Assembly: GCF_009649955.1 (NCBI RefSeq)
Contig: NZ_CP045875.1
Coordinates: forward strand, 1 to 64,000
From: Heliorestis convoluta
GTDB lineage: Bacteria > Bacillota > Desulfitobacteriia > Heliobacteriales > Heliobacteriaceae
DNA: 64,000 bases
Direction: 5' to 3'
The position numbers and the translations under genes were made by a program. Positions 29,336 to 38,149 of this stretch are shown here, one piece after another. Under the pieces are notes generated by a model. That model ran no database searches, was not told where the DNA came from, and was given only the letters and a program-made list of their open reading frames with translations. Numbering within the stretch: the stretch's first letter is position 1; each line of letters opens with the position of its first letter.

Positions 29336-30196
29336 TTAACCCTGCCCACTTTTCACCAAGCCCTTCTTCTCATAAGTGGCCAAATAATAAGCACTACCAA
29401 GGCCACCACCAAAAGCAAGCAAGCTTAAAAGCAAGGTGAAAAGATCCGTAGCCAGCCCAGGATAGACAACAGCAATCGAACCGACTACAAAACCGATCAT
29501 AACAGCATAAGTACCAACTTTATAATGCAGGAATAAGTAACGAATAATCTTACTTGTAAGAATCAAGCCAATGCCAATTCCCATAATCACTACTATAATA
29601 ATAGGAATGTGAAAAGCAGAAAGCGCTGCAATAACAGTAGGGTAAACACCTAACATCAGAAAAACAAAAGAACCGCTAACGCCAGGGAGAATCATGGCAG
29701 AGCTGGCCAGCCATCCCGAAAAAAAGAGAAGGGCATAATCAAGCCAGCCGAGATCTGTCATAATGGCACTAAGGCTATCATCTCGAACAAGGGTGGTAGC
29801 AGCCACGGCGATGGCAGCCAGGCCGAGAAGGCCATAGTGCAGAGGCTTAAAAGATTCCTTATAATTGACTTCCTTTAATAAGGAAGGGATGATTCCAAGC
29901 AGTAAGCCTAGGAAAAAGAAAAAAGTAGGCTTAGGGTACGCTTCTAAAAGCCAATTCATCAGATGACTCACTGTAAGTAAAGCCAAACCAATGCCGAGGC
30001 CGAGAGGAATTAAAAAAAGGAAATGCTTTTTCCATTCTCTCGTAAAGATACCATTAATCGCATGAATCAAAGATTGATAAATGCCCAGAACCAAGGCAAT
30101 CGTGCCACCGCTAACGCCAGGTATAAGGTCACAAATCCCCATAACAAATCCTTTGGGGATATTACGCCATTCCAACAACTTGTCAAATCCTTCCAT
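29336..30196 (-). CDS. popT: DUF368 membrane protein, PopT-type undecaprenyl-phosphate translocase
   Basis: A 286-residue protein with about eight membrane helices. The family signature is seen twice: GICDLIPGVSGGTIALVLGIY near the N-terminus and SAMILPGVSGSFVFLMLGVYP in the second half. DUF368 proteins have been shown to recycle undecaprenyl phosphate across the membrane (PopT), supporting wall synthesis. I start at ATG 30196 because the second residue onward matches the family; the frame is open to 30277 with a Cys-rich unlikely N-terminus, and no strong binding site marks either. The stop codon directly touches the repeat element. Confidence 0.87.
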   Translation of the reverse strand: MEGFDKLLEWRNIPKGFVMGICDLIPGVSGGTIALVLGIYQSLIHAINGIFTREWKKHFLFLIPLGLGIGLALLTVSHLMNWLLEAYPKPTFFFFLGLLLGIIPSLLKEVNYKESFKPLHYGLLGLAAIAVAATTLVRDDSLSAIMTDLGWLDYALLFFSGWLASSAMILPGVSGSFVFLMLGVYPTVIAALSAFHIPIIIVVIMGIGIGLILTSKIIRYLFLHYKVGTYAVMIGFVVGSIAVVYPGLATDLFTLLLSLLAFGGGLGSAYYLATYEKKGLVKSGQG

Positions 30197-30394
30197 GGTT
30201 TGATCACAACAAAAAAATCCTAACCCTACTATACAGCAGGATCGATTGTACCATACTTTTTTCTTAAAAAAAATCACTTCTTAAAATTAGTACTTTGAAG
30301 CAAGCCTTACTTACTTGTCTCGATAAGCAAGATAAAACTGCCCCATCATAAAGTCCATTAAAAACCGTACCAACTCAAGAAAGAAGGAGACAGT

Positions 30395-30766
30395 ATGCTC
30401 AAACTACGAGGCCATCACCTAGTATGTCTTCATTTTTTCCGCGGGGAAGGATACAACCAAGAATTTATTGATAATCTTTTCAACGTCATGGGTCGAGCTG
30501 AACGGGGTGAAGAAATAGAGGTAATCGCTGAGGCCGATGATATTTGTAAAGCCTGCCCTTCACGAAAAGGTGCAATATGCGCCAGCAAAGAAGGGGCAGA
30601 AAGTGAAATACAAGCTTTAGACGCACAAGCCCTCGCTTTGCTAAAAATGAAAAAAGGCGATAAGACAACATGGATGCAGGTTAAAGAACCTATTCAAGAA
30701 GCAACGGAAGAATGGTTTCAAAGCTTTTGTACCGACTGCGGTTGGTCAAAAGTATGTAATAAATGA
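30395..30766 (+). CDS. DUF1284 protein, possible iron-sulfur protein
   Basis: A 123-residue soluble protein beginning MLKLRGHHLVCLHFF, the DUF1284 signature. It has cysteine pairs CKACPS...CAS near 51-67 and CTDCGWSKVC near 112-121, which could hold a metal cluster. Family function is unknown. RBS aaggaga precedes ATG 30395. It is a single gene with its own bidirectional terminator. Confidence 0.85.
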   Translation: MLKLRGHHLVCLHFFRGEGYNQEFIDNLFNVMGRAERGEEIEVIAEADDICKACPSRKGAICASKEGAESEIQALDAQALALLKMKKGDKTTWMQVKEPIQEATEEWFQSFCTDCGWSKVCNK

Positions 30767-30770
30767 AAAG

Positions 30771-30821
30771 AACCGCCTCTTTACAAGTACGGAGTAGACT
30801 CGGTCTTGCAAAGAGGCGGTT
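30771..30821. terminator. bidirectional terminator
   Basis: Long arms aaccgcctcttt-a-caag (30771-30787) and cttg-c-aaagaggcggtt (30805-30821) between convergent genes. Confidence 0.85.
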
Positions 30822-30824
30822 GTT

Positions 30825-31247
30825 CTAGGTATGGAATAACCAGGCAATGATAAAGCCTAATAGAGCGCCCGCTAAGACTTCCGTTGGAGAGTGACCCAAC
30901 TGCTCTTTCAAAGGTCCATCGTCAGGATGACGACGAAAGCCCATAATGTTAAGCAGTTGATTTAGCGTTCGGGCATGGTCACCGGCCGAGCGGCGCACAC
31001 CCATCGCATCAAAAATGACAACGCTAGAAAAAACAACAGCAATGGCAAAAAGATCGGAAGCGATACCGTGACGATAGGCAATGGCTGTAACCAAAGAAAC
31101 GACAAGGGCTGTATGTGAACTGGGCATGCCACCAGGTTCAAAGAAGCGAAACCAGAGAATCTCACCTTGCTGGATTGATTCTAGAATGAACTTAATAGCC
31201 TGTGCTAGAACGACAGCGAGTAAGGGTGTGATGATCAGCGTTAGCAA
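30825..31247 (-). CDS. divergent PAP2-family membrane protein (YuiD-like)
   Basis: A 140-residue membrane protein of the DUF212/YuiD family related to acid phosphatase/vanadium haloperoxidases. It carries GGMPSSHTALVVSL (39-52), FDAMGVRRSAGDHA (80-93), and LGHSPTEVLAGALLG near 117-131, with about four membrane helices. The SSHT and GHSPTEV motifs place it firmly in the family; physiological substrate is unknown. The start is TTG at 31247 with GGAG rather far upstream. Confidence 0.87.
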   Translation of the reverse strand: MLTLIITPLLAVVLAQAIKFILESIQQGEILWFRFFEPGGMPSSHTALVVSLVTAIAYRHGIASDLFAIAVVFSSVVIFDAMGVRRSAGDHARTLNQLLNIMGFRRHPDDGPLKEQLGHSPTEVLAGALLGFIIAWLFHT

Positions 31248-31291
31248 ATTGTTCTAGTCGCTCCTTTTTGGTACTGAGTAAGGGGAGGAAA

Positions 31292-32635
31292 CTAGGACAA
31301 TCTTTTTTCGAGGGCCTCTTTCTGCTCTTCAAAGCCCGGTTTGCCGAGAAGAGCAAACATATTTTTCTTATAAGACTCTACACCAGGTTGATCAAAGGGA
31401 TTGACACCTAATAAGTAACCGCTAATGGCGCAAGCCTTTTCGAAAAAGTAAAAAAGTTGTCCCAATTGATAAGGGCTTTGCTCAGGAACTGTTAAAACAA
31501 GATTGGGCACTTGTCCATCCACATGGGCCAACAGGGTGCCGGCAAAAGCTTTTTTGTTCACGAAGTCGACGGTTTTACCAGACAAGAAATTTAAACCATC
31601 GCCGTCATCTTCTTCCGCTTCTAATTGTAAATCAAGGGCTGGTTGCTCAAACTGTATGACCGTTTCTACTAGGATACGCAATCCCTCTTGAATGTATTGC
31701 CCCATAGAATGTAAATCAGTAGAAAAGTTAACGGAAGCAGGGAAAATACCCTTGCCCTCTTTGCCTTCACTTTCGCCATACAATTGTTTCCACCATTCGG
31801 CAAAGTATTGCATGGAAGGCTCGTAGTTCACGAGCAACTCAATCTTTTTGCCTTCTTCGTAAAGTAAGTTGCGAGCTGCAGCATATTGATAGCAAGGATT
31901 GGCAAGCAAAGAAGGCTCGGCAAAGTCCTTCATGGCTTGATGAGCACCTGCCAGTAAGGCTTTGATATCAATGCCAGCGGCGGCAATGGGTAACAGGCCA
32001 ACGGCTGTTAAAACAGAATAGCGCCCACCCACATCATCAGGCACAACAAAGCACTCATAACCTTTCGCATCGGCAAAAGTTTTCAAAGCACCTTTTCTAC
32101 TATCGGTTGTCGCATAAATACGCTTTCTCGCTTCTTCGGGCCCATACTTTTTTTCCATCCAACGTCGTAAAAAGCGAAAAGCGATAGCAGGCTCTGTAGT
32201 CGTACCGGATTTGGAGATGACGTTCAGGGAAACTTCCTTACCTTCTAGATGTTGAAGCAGTTGGGAGAGATAGGTAGAACTTAAGTGATGACCGGCAAAA
32301 TAAATTTCAACGCCTTTTCGCTGTGTCGATGGAAGCTGGTTATGAAAAGGGTGCGTTAACATCTCAATGGTGGCTTTAGCACCGAGGTAAGAACCGCCAA
32401 TGCCGATGACGACAAGAGCATCGGAAGAGCTTTGGATTCTTTTCGCTGCTTCTTCAATCCGAAGAAACTCAGCGCGATCATATTGCTCTGGCAAAGTAAG
32501 CCAGCCTGTAAATTCACTGCCAGCCCCCGTTCTTTCATGGAGAGAACGATGGGCTTGCAATACCTTTTTTTCCAAACTTTCCAATTTTCCTTGTACTGTG
32601 GAATGGGTTAAATCAAGTTGTAATGAAGAATTCAT
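31292..32635 (-). CDS. pgi: glucose-6-phosphate isomerase
   Basis: A 447-residue cytosolic enzyme interconverting glucose-6-phosphate and fructose-6-phosphate. It shows [30 protein letters not shown] and a late [15 protein letters not shown], all typical of the short Bacillota Pgi. The start is ATG 32635 preceded by AAGGAGG; a longer frame runs back into a repeat remnant and is not coding. It links glucokinase output (41165-42151) to glycolysis but is not in that operon. Confidence 0.97.
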   Translation of the reverse strand: MNSSLQLDLTHSTVQGKLESLEKKVLQAHRSLHERTGAGSEFTGWLTLPEQYDRAEFLRIEEAAKRIQSSSDALVVIGIGGSYLGAKATIEMLTHPFHNQLPSTQRKGVEIYFAGHHLSSTYLSQLLQHLEGKEVSLNVISKSGTTTEPAIAFRFLRRWMEKKYGPEEARKRIYATTDSRKGALKTFADAKGYECFVVPDDVGGRYSVLTAVGLLPIAAAGIDIKALLAGAHQAMKDFAEPSLLANPCYQYAAARNLLYEEGKKIELLVNYEPSMQYFAEWWKQLYGESEGKEGKGIFPASVNFSTDLHSMGQYIQEGLRILVETVIQFEQPALDLQLEAEEDDGDGLNFLSGKTVDFVNKKAFAGTLLAHVDGQVPNLVLTVPEQSPYQLGQLFYFFEKACAISGYLLGVNPFDQPGVESYKKNMFALLGKPGFEEQKEALEKRLS

Positions 32636-32669
32636 TATAATTGCCTCCTTAACACGCAAATAGTTAATT

Positions 32670-32717
32670 GCCCCAGGTACATTTTGCTGATTGTGCACAA
32701 CGGGCATGACTGGTTAG
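32670..32717 (-). repeat. remnant of the interspersed repeat
   Basis: On the - strand it reads ctaaccagtcatgcccg, then a diverged cacaatcagcaaaatg, then tacctggggc. It matches the flank of module B in the full copies but has no hairpin module. It lies in the pgi-uvrC intergenic region. Confidence 0.7.
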
Positions 32718-32957
32718 TAGTAAAATCATAATGTAAGGAAAAAACAAAAGGGTTGTAAAAACAAGCACATAAAAAGGCAAAAATCGCTATTGTACTTTAT
32801 GTTCTATGAACAAAACTGCCTTCTTATTCCATTTTCTATGGAAGGAGTTGGATTCCTGCTCGGTTTTTTTAATTAATTTGTTAACAAGTTATGAAGAAAG
32901 TCAGGTCTTGCAGCCTTTTGTTACAAATGTGCTATTATAAAGAGTGAGGTGAAAAGG

Positions 32958-34835
32958 TTGCATCAATTGCTGCAGGAAAAACTGAATCAGCTTCCCGGCA
33001 AGCCAGGCGTTTATTTGATGAAAGATGAACAAGGCCAGGTAATTTACGTAGGCAAAGCGATTAACCTGAAAAACCGTGTTCGCTCGTACTTTCAAGGGCC
33101 TAAAAATATGGCTGCCAAAACGCAAGCGCTGGTTGCTCGAATTCGTGATCTCGATACAATTGTGACCGATTCAGAGCTAGAAGCTTTAATTCTAGAATGT
33201 AATTTGATTAAAGAACATAAACCTCGCTATAACATCATGCTGCGAGACGATAAAAGCTATCCCTATCTGAAAGTGTCCTTGCAAGAGACTTTTCCCCGTC
33301 TTCTCGTAACAAGGCGATTGGTTAAAGATGGGGCTAAATATTTCGGTCCTTATAGTTCGGCGGGCTCTGTCCGAGAGACTGTCAATCTACTGCGCACGCT
33401 CTTCCCCTTGCGCACTTGTACGGGTTCTGACTGTAAGCAAAGAAAAAGGCCCTGCCTCAACCATCATATCGGAAGATGTCTCGCACCTTGCACAGGCAAT
33501 GTGAAGCGGGAAGAGTACAACAAAGTCATCAAAGATGTGATTGCTTTTTTAGAAGGCAAAGAAGGTCAGATCATAGAACGATTACAAGCAGAAATGATGG
33601 CAGCCGCTGAAGAACTGCACTTTGAAAGAGCGGCTGAACTGCGCAACCAACTACAAGCGTTAGAGCGCGTGATGGAAAAACAAAAAGTTGTCTCCACGAC
33701 CATGGAAGATCAAGATGTCATTGCTATGGCTCGAGGGCTGACACAAGTCTGTGTGCAAATCTTCTTTATTCGAGGCGGCAAGCTTATCGGTCGGGAGCAC
33801 TTTTTCTTAGAAGGTACCAACGAAATGGATCGGTCTCAAGTGATTACCGCTTTTGTGAAGCAATACTACAGTCGATCTGAATATATTCCACCAGAGATTC
33901 TTTTGCAGGAACCTATCGAGTCATCAGAAGAAGAAAACGTAATCAGCCAATTCCTGAAAGAAAAGAGAGGAAAGCGGGTCGCCTTGGTTGTTCCGAAGCG
34001 AGGAAAAAAGCTTCAACTGGTAGAAATGGTGGCCAAAAATGCCTTACTAACAGTGGAGCAGCAGGAACGAGAAGAACAGCATAAGAAATCTAGAACCGAA
34101 GAAGCTGTCGTAGAATTGCAAAGTCATTTGCATCTTGAAGAACTGCCCTGGCGCATTGAGTGCTTTGATATTTCCAATACCATGGGGCAAGAATCGGTTG
34201 CTTCTATGGTTGTTTTCGAAGGAGGGGCACCAAAGCGATCGGACTACCGACGTTTTCGCATGCGTACTGTAGAAGGGCCCAATGATTTTGCTTCGATGGC
34301 TGAAGTCATTGAGCGACGCTTTTCGCGAGCTCGTGAAGAAAGCCAAGCGATTGAAAAAGGTGAGCTCGATCCTATGAGCGCTAAGTTTGCGCTCTTGCCA
34401 GATTTGGTCATCGTCGATGGCGGCAAAGGCCAATTAAGTTCCGCTCGTGAAGTCATGAAGAAACTGGGTTATGCCATAATTCCAACCTTTGGACTCGCCA
34501 AAGAAAATGAATGGCTCTTTCATGAAAACTCTTCTGAACCGGTCATTTTGCCACGCCACTCCAAGGCACTGTATCTATTGCAGCGCCTGCGCGATGAAGC
34601 CCACCGTTTTGCTATTACCTATCACCGCCAATTGCGCTCTCAAGCACAGTTGACGTCCATTCTAGATGGGATTGCCGGCATCGGTCCGAAAAGAAAGACC
34701 GCTCTGCTGCAACACTTTGGATCCGTAAAAAAAATGAGTGAAGCGACGGTAGAAGAAATGGCCGTCGTGGAAGGCATGAACAAGGAGCTGGCTCATAAAG
34801 TTTTGCAGGCACTTTCGTCTACCGAAAAAGGGTAA
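32958..34835 (+). CDS. uvrC: excinuclease ABC subunit C
   Basis: A 625-residue dual-incision nuclease. It has an N-terminal GIY-YIG domain (GVYLMKDEQGQVIYVGKA), cysteine-rich CTGSDCKQRKRPCLNHHIGRC near 155-175, UVR motif (about 205-240), the C-terminal RNase-H-like endonuclease (IECFDISNTMGQ, VIVDGGKGQLSSA), and a helix-hairpin-helix tail (GIAGIGPKRKTALL). I choose TTG 32958 (MHQLLQEKL), 6 nt after GAGGTG. A GTG at 32949 overlaps that site. It is followed by a YvlD-like gene. Confidence 0.97.
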   Translation: MHQLLQEKLNQLPGKPGVYLMKDEQGQVIYVGKAINLKNRVRSYFQGPKNMAAKTQALVARIRDLDTIVTDSELEALILECNLIKEHKPRYNIMLRDDKSYPYLKVSLQETFPRLLVTRRLVKDGAKYFGPYSSAGSVRETVNLLRTLFPLRTCTGSDCKQRKRPCLNHHIGRCLAPCTGNVKREEYNKVIKDVIAFLEGKEGQIIERLQAEMMAAAEELHFERAAELRNQLQALERVMEKQKVVSTTMEDQDVIAMARGLTQVCVQIFFIRGGKLIGREHFFLEGTNEMDRSQVITAFVKQYYSRSEYIPPEILLQEPIESSEEENVISQFLKEKRGKRVALVVPKRGKKLQLVEMVAKNALLTVEQQEREEQHKKSRTEEAVVELQSHLHLEELPWRIECFDISNTMGQESVASMVVFEGGAPKRSDYRRFRMRTVEGPNDFASMAEVIERRFSRAREESQAIEKGELDPMSAKFALLPDLVIVDGGKGQLSSAREVMKKLGYAIIPTFGLAKENEWLFHENSSEPVILPRHSKALYLLQRLRDEAHRFAITYHRQLRSQAQLTSILDGIAGIGPKRKTALLQHFGSVKKMSEATVEEMAVVEGMNKELAHKVLQALSSTEKG

Positions 34836-34879
34836 AAAGTGAGTGCTACAAAGAAAGATTGACAGAGGGAGGGCAGGAC

Positions 34880-35221
34880 ATGAATTCCATTGTTTTGCGC
34901 TGGCTTTTTAATACGCTGGCGCTAACGGTAGCCGCTTGGATTATTCCGGGCATTCAAGTCGTTGGCTTGGCCGAAGCGCTTATCGCCGCTTTTTTACTAG
35001 GCGTGGTCAACGCTTTTATAAGACCCATGATTCTCCTGCTGACCTTACCGATTACCCTCTTGTCGCTGGGGCTCTTCGCCTTGGTGATCAATGGGTTGAT
35101 GCTCTGGATGGTCGCAGCCATTGTACCGGGCTTAGACATTGCCGGTTTCTGGTCTGCCTTTTTTGGCGCCATTCTACTCTCGCTAATTAGCACTTTTATG
35201 AGCTGGTTTGTGAAAGACTGA
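34880..35221 (+). CDS. YvlD/phage-holin-like 4-TM membrane protein
   Basis: A 113-residue protein with four hydrophobic segments, PGIQVVGLAEALIAAFLLGVVNAFIRP and LLTLPITLLSLGLFALVINGLMLW, matching the phage holin family 4/YvlD group. These are housekeeping-like envelope proteins linked in some bacteria to envelope stress; no phage genes are near. ATG 34880 behind gggagggcagg. Confidence 0.85.
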   Translation: MNSIVLRWLFNTLALTVAAWIIPGIQVVGLAEALIAAFLLGVVNAFIRPMILLLTLPITLLSLGLFALVINGLMLWMVAAIVPGLDIAGFWSAFFGAILLSLISTFMSWFVKD

Positions 35222-35299
35222 TAATAACAGGACCAACGATGGCGTACTTTCTTTGGAGTATTGAAAAAATATAGTGATTCATAGGGGTGAACAGGTATC

Positions 35300-36172
35300 G
35301 TGATAGGGAGCTTGAACAAAATCATTGACAAGGAAGAGGAAATAGCTTCTACAGAGGTAAGGTCAAAAGGTATTTCTCTGGTCGCCATCGATGTAGATGA
35401 TACGTTGTTAACGGAAGAGCTTACCATTTTACCTGCTGTGAAAGAAGCCATTCAGCGTGCTCAGCAACAAGGTGTAACTATCACCTTAGCAACAGGCCGT
35501 ATGTATCGCTCTACCTTGCCTTATGCCAAAGAGCTGGGATTGGCACTGCCCTTGATTGTCTATCAAGGTGCTTTGATTCAAGACTCTCAGACTGGGGAAG
35601 TTCTTTGGCATCGCCCTGTTGAAAAAAAGTTGGCTACAGAAGTTCTTGCTTTTCTGCAAGCCAAAGAGTTGCATGTAAACCTCTATGTAAAGGATCATCT
35701 TTATATGGAGAAACTAGGTCAAGAAGGCAGCGATTATATCAAATTGGCTCGAGTCCCTGTTACGTTGATTCCCGATCACAGAGCTCTTTTAGCAGAAGAA
35801 GAGACGACGAAGATCTTAGCCATAGGAGATCCAGAGAAGTTAGAAAAGCTAGAGGCAGAAGGTCGTCAACTTTGGGGTGATCAGCTATTTGTAACGCGAT
35901 CAAAGCCTTTTTACTTGGAGTTTATGGATCGACGGGCTGGTAAAGGTGAGGCTTTAGGTTTTTTAGCAGAACAGTTGCAAATCGATCAACAGAATGTGAT
36001 GGCCATTGGAGATTCCTATAATGATATCGATATGCTAGAGTATGCCGGTGTGGCTGTAGCTATGGGCAATGGGCCCCGAGAGGTGCAGAAAAGTGCTGAT
36101 TATGTAGCGCCGACAAATCGAGAAGGTGGCGTAGCGACTGCTTTGGAGCGCTTTGTGTTAAAGAACTTCTAA
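35300..36172 (+). CDS. Cof-type HAD-IIB phosphatase
   Basis: A 290-residue cytosolic hydrolase. HAD motif I is VAIDVDDTLLTEE (nucleophile Asp near 34, after a ~28-residue extra N-terminus), motif II TLATGR, motif III at the Lys near 215 (RAGKGEAL), and motif IV GDSYNDIDMLEYAG. The IIB cap sits between. Family members dephosphorylate sugar phosphates or flavin precursors; specificity cannot be read. The start is GTG 35300 after ggggtga. Confidence 0.9.
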   Translation: MIGSLNKIIDKEEEIASTEVRSKGISLVAIDVDDTLLTEELTILPAVKEAIQRAQQQGVTITLATGRMYRSTLPYAKELGLALPLIVYQGALIQDSQTGEVLWHRPVEKKLATEVLAFLQAKELHVNLYVKDHLYMEKLGQEGSDYIKLARVPVTLIPDHRALLAEEETTKILAIGDPEKLEKLEAEGRQLWGDQLFVTRSKPFYLEFMDRRAGKGEALGFLAEQLQIDQQNVMAIGDSYNDIDMLEYAGVAVAMGNGPREVQKSADYVAPTNREGGVATALERFVLKNF

Positions 36173-36364
36173 GTTTCTAGTAACAGGTTTTGTTTCCCCC
36201 ATTCAAAAAGGGTTTCTTCCATCGCTTCAAGAATAGGTACTATCCATGAGAAGTTCGGATGGCCAGAGGCCACCGAGCTTTCTTTATAAGTTCCCATGGG
36301 ACAAAGGTAGCAAAAGCAGAATCTATATATCAATGGTCGCTAGAAGTAGAAGGGAGAATGATCC

Positions 36365-37375
36365 GTGGACGTAAAAACGATTCGAGAATCAGCTCGTGAG
36401 AAAATGAAAGGTTTTTGCCGCCTCTGTAATACCTGTGATGGCCGAGCCTGTGCCGGTGAAGTGCCAGGCATGGGCGGTGCCGGTACCGGTGCTGCTTTTA
36501 TGGAAAATTTGCGTGCTTTGGCTTCTGTCAAGCTTCATATGCGCACCCTTCATGATGCGAAGAATCCTGACTTGACGGTAGAGCTTTTTGGGCAAACTTT
36601 GCAAGCGCCTATTATGGGAGCGCCTATAACAGGTGCTTCTTATAATGGTGGTGGTGCGATTTCGGAATTAGAGATGGTAACTGCCATTGTCCAAGGATCT
36701 GCCGAAGCAGGTCTGATCGGATGGGGTGGCGATGGCGCCGATCCTACCATGTATCATTCGGGATTAGAGGCCATCCAAAAGACGGGAAAAGGCCTCACTT
36801 GCATCAAGCCTCGTTCCCAAGCAGCCATTATCGAACGGATAGAAGAAGCAGAAAAAGCAGGTGTTACGGCCATTTCCGTTGATGTAGATGGCGCTGGGCT
36901 GGTCACCATGGCCTTAAAAGGTCAACCTGTAGGGCCAAAGACCAAAGAGGAGTTGGCGGAGCTTGTCAAAGCAACAAAGCTACCTTTTATTGTGAAAGGC
37001 ATCATGACCGTCGATGAAGCGATTATGGCAGCAGAAGCCGGCGCCCAGGCTATCGTCGTCTCCAACCATGGCGGCCGTATTCTCGATCACACGCCCGGTG
37101 CTGCCACCGTTCTACCAGAAATTGCCCACGAACTGCAAGGCAAGATCAAAATCTTCGCCGACGGCGGCGTCCGCAACGGCACAGATGTCTTAAAATACCT
37201 AGCCTTAGGCGCTGACGCTGTCCTTGTAGGTCGCCCCATTATGCAAGCCGCTTTCGGAGGAGGCACAGAAGCCGTCAAAACAGTCATGGAAAAGTACAAA
37301 GCAGAACTTCACCAGGCCATGATCGTAACCGGCTGCAGAACTATCAAAGACATTACACCAGAGATTCTATACTGA
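36365..37375 (+). CDS. FMN-dependent alpha-hydroxy-acid oxidizing protein
   Basis: A 336-residue TIM-barrel flavoenzyme of the lactate oxidase/dehydrogenase superfamily: GAPITGAS, IKPRSQA, VSVDVDGAG-like strands, IVKGIMTVDEA with the FMN Lys, VVSNHGGRILDHTPG with the catalytic His, and FADGGVRNGTDVLKYLALGADAVLVGRP. The N-terminus has CRLCNTCDGRAC (about 18-29), a Cys-x2-Cys-x2-Cys-x4-Cys cluster absent from classical lactate oxidases and suggestive of a metal or redox site. The start is GTG 36365 behind GGGAG. The true substrate and electron acceptor are unknown; this clade is common in anaerobic clostridia. A strong terminator follows. Confidence 0.88.
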   Translation: MDVKTIRESAREKMKGFCRLCNTCDGRACAGEVPGMGGAGTGAAFMENLRALASVKLHMRTLHDAKNPDLTVELFGQTLQAPIMGAPITGASYNGGGAISELEMVTAIVQGSAEAGLIGWGGDGADPTMYHSGLEAIQKTGKGLTCIKPRSQAAIIERIEEAEKAGVTAISVDVDGAGLVTMALKGQPVGPKTKEELAELVKATKLPFIVKGIMTVDEAIMAAEAGAQAIVVSNHGGRILDHTPGAATVLPEIAHELQGKIKIFADGGVRNGTDVLKYLALGADAVLVGRPIMQAAFGGGTEAVKTVMEKYKAELHQAMIVTGCRTIKDITPEILY

Positions 37376-37384
37376 TAACACACA

Positions 37385-37417
37385 GCACAGGAGGGCGGCC
37401 TCCTGTGCCTTTTTTTT
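37385..37417 (+). terminator. strong terminator
   Basis: Stem gcacaggagg/cctcctgtgc (37385-37394, 37399-37408) then eight T residues. Confidence 0.95.
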
Positions 37418-37528
37418 CATGCGAAACCCTCATGCTCGGCTGGGCATAGCCAGAGATAGAAATAGCTGCCAAACGAAACATTCCTGCGACACAGGTTTAT
37501 CATACTGATGATAGAGTAACCTTGTAGA

Positions 37529-37644
37529 GGGGCCAGGTCATCACGCTTTCCTCCGCTCTGGACTGGTCCCACGCTGTTACCGCCAGCAAGCTGGCGACAG
37601 CTGAGGTCCCAAGTCCCGCTGCGGAAAGCGTGATGCCCTGGCCC
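37529..37644 (+). repeat. hairpin module A, copy 2
   Basis: Same fold as 28898-29013. The right arm reads gatgccctggccc, restoring an A-T pair that is mismatched in copy 1. Confidence 0.85.
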
Positions 37645-37771
37645 AGAGGGTTTTTTGCTGATTGTTACTCCCTTTGGAATAGGTTGGAACAACTTCCTTC
37701 TATACGCAACTACCTATTGTATTTGCATTTGCAATAGGCCAAAACGCAGTCACAACCAGCAAGATGTACCT

Positions 37772-37887
37772 GGGTCAGGCGTTATGACTTCCTGGAGAGA
37801 GGACTTCAGACCTCAGCCATCGGCAGCTTGCTGCCGCTCATGGCGTGGGATGAGTCCGTTCGGAAGGAAATCATAACGCCAGACCCC
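37772..37887 (-). repeat. hairpin module B, copy 2
   Basis: Same fold as 29143-29258, inverted relative to A. Small arm changes (ggaaatcataacgccagacc) give one G-U pair and one mismatch. Confidence 0.85.
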
Positions 37888-38149
37888 ACCACAAGGTAGC
37901 TATTTTCGTGTCAACCAGTCATGCCCGGCCGGTTACAGCCAAAGATGAAAAAAGCTGCCAAATGAAAGGACCCGTGCCACCGCGTGCCATCTTGTATCCA
38001 TCCTAAAAAAGGAAACAGGCACCATAACGTAGAATAAACTCTATATAGAAAAGTGAACACAATTGCAGAAAACAACAAAGCTTTGCATAGATAGAACAGA
38101 CGCTGGCGAAGATGGTAATAAAAAGACTGGTGAAAAGTGAGGCGATTCC

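Larger units (their letters stand above)
37430..37966. repeat. composite interspersed repeat, full copy 2
   Basis: The 441-bp core (37525-37965) is closely matched to 28894-29334, with modules at 37529-37644 (A) and 37772-37887 (B), each 116 bp. Both sides carry the motif catgc-c-ggnyggg-canagccanagat followed by agctgccaaa (37429-37473 and 37920-37962), so this copy is bounded by near-direct repeats of ~40 bp. Inserted between a terminator and the GH13 gene. Confidence 0.9.
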
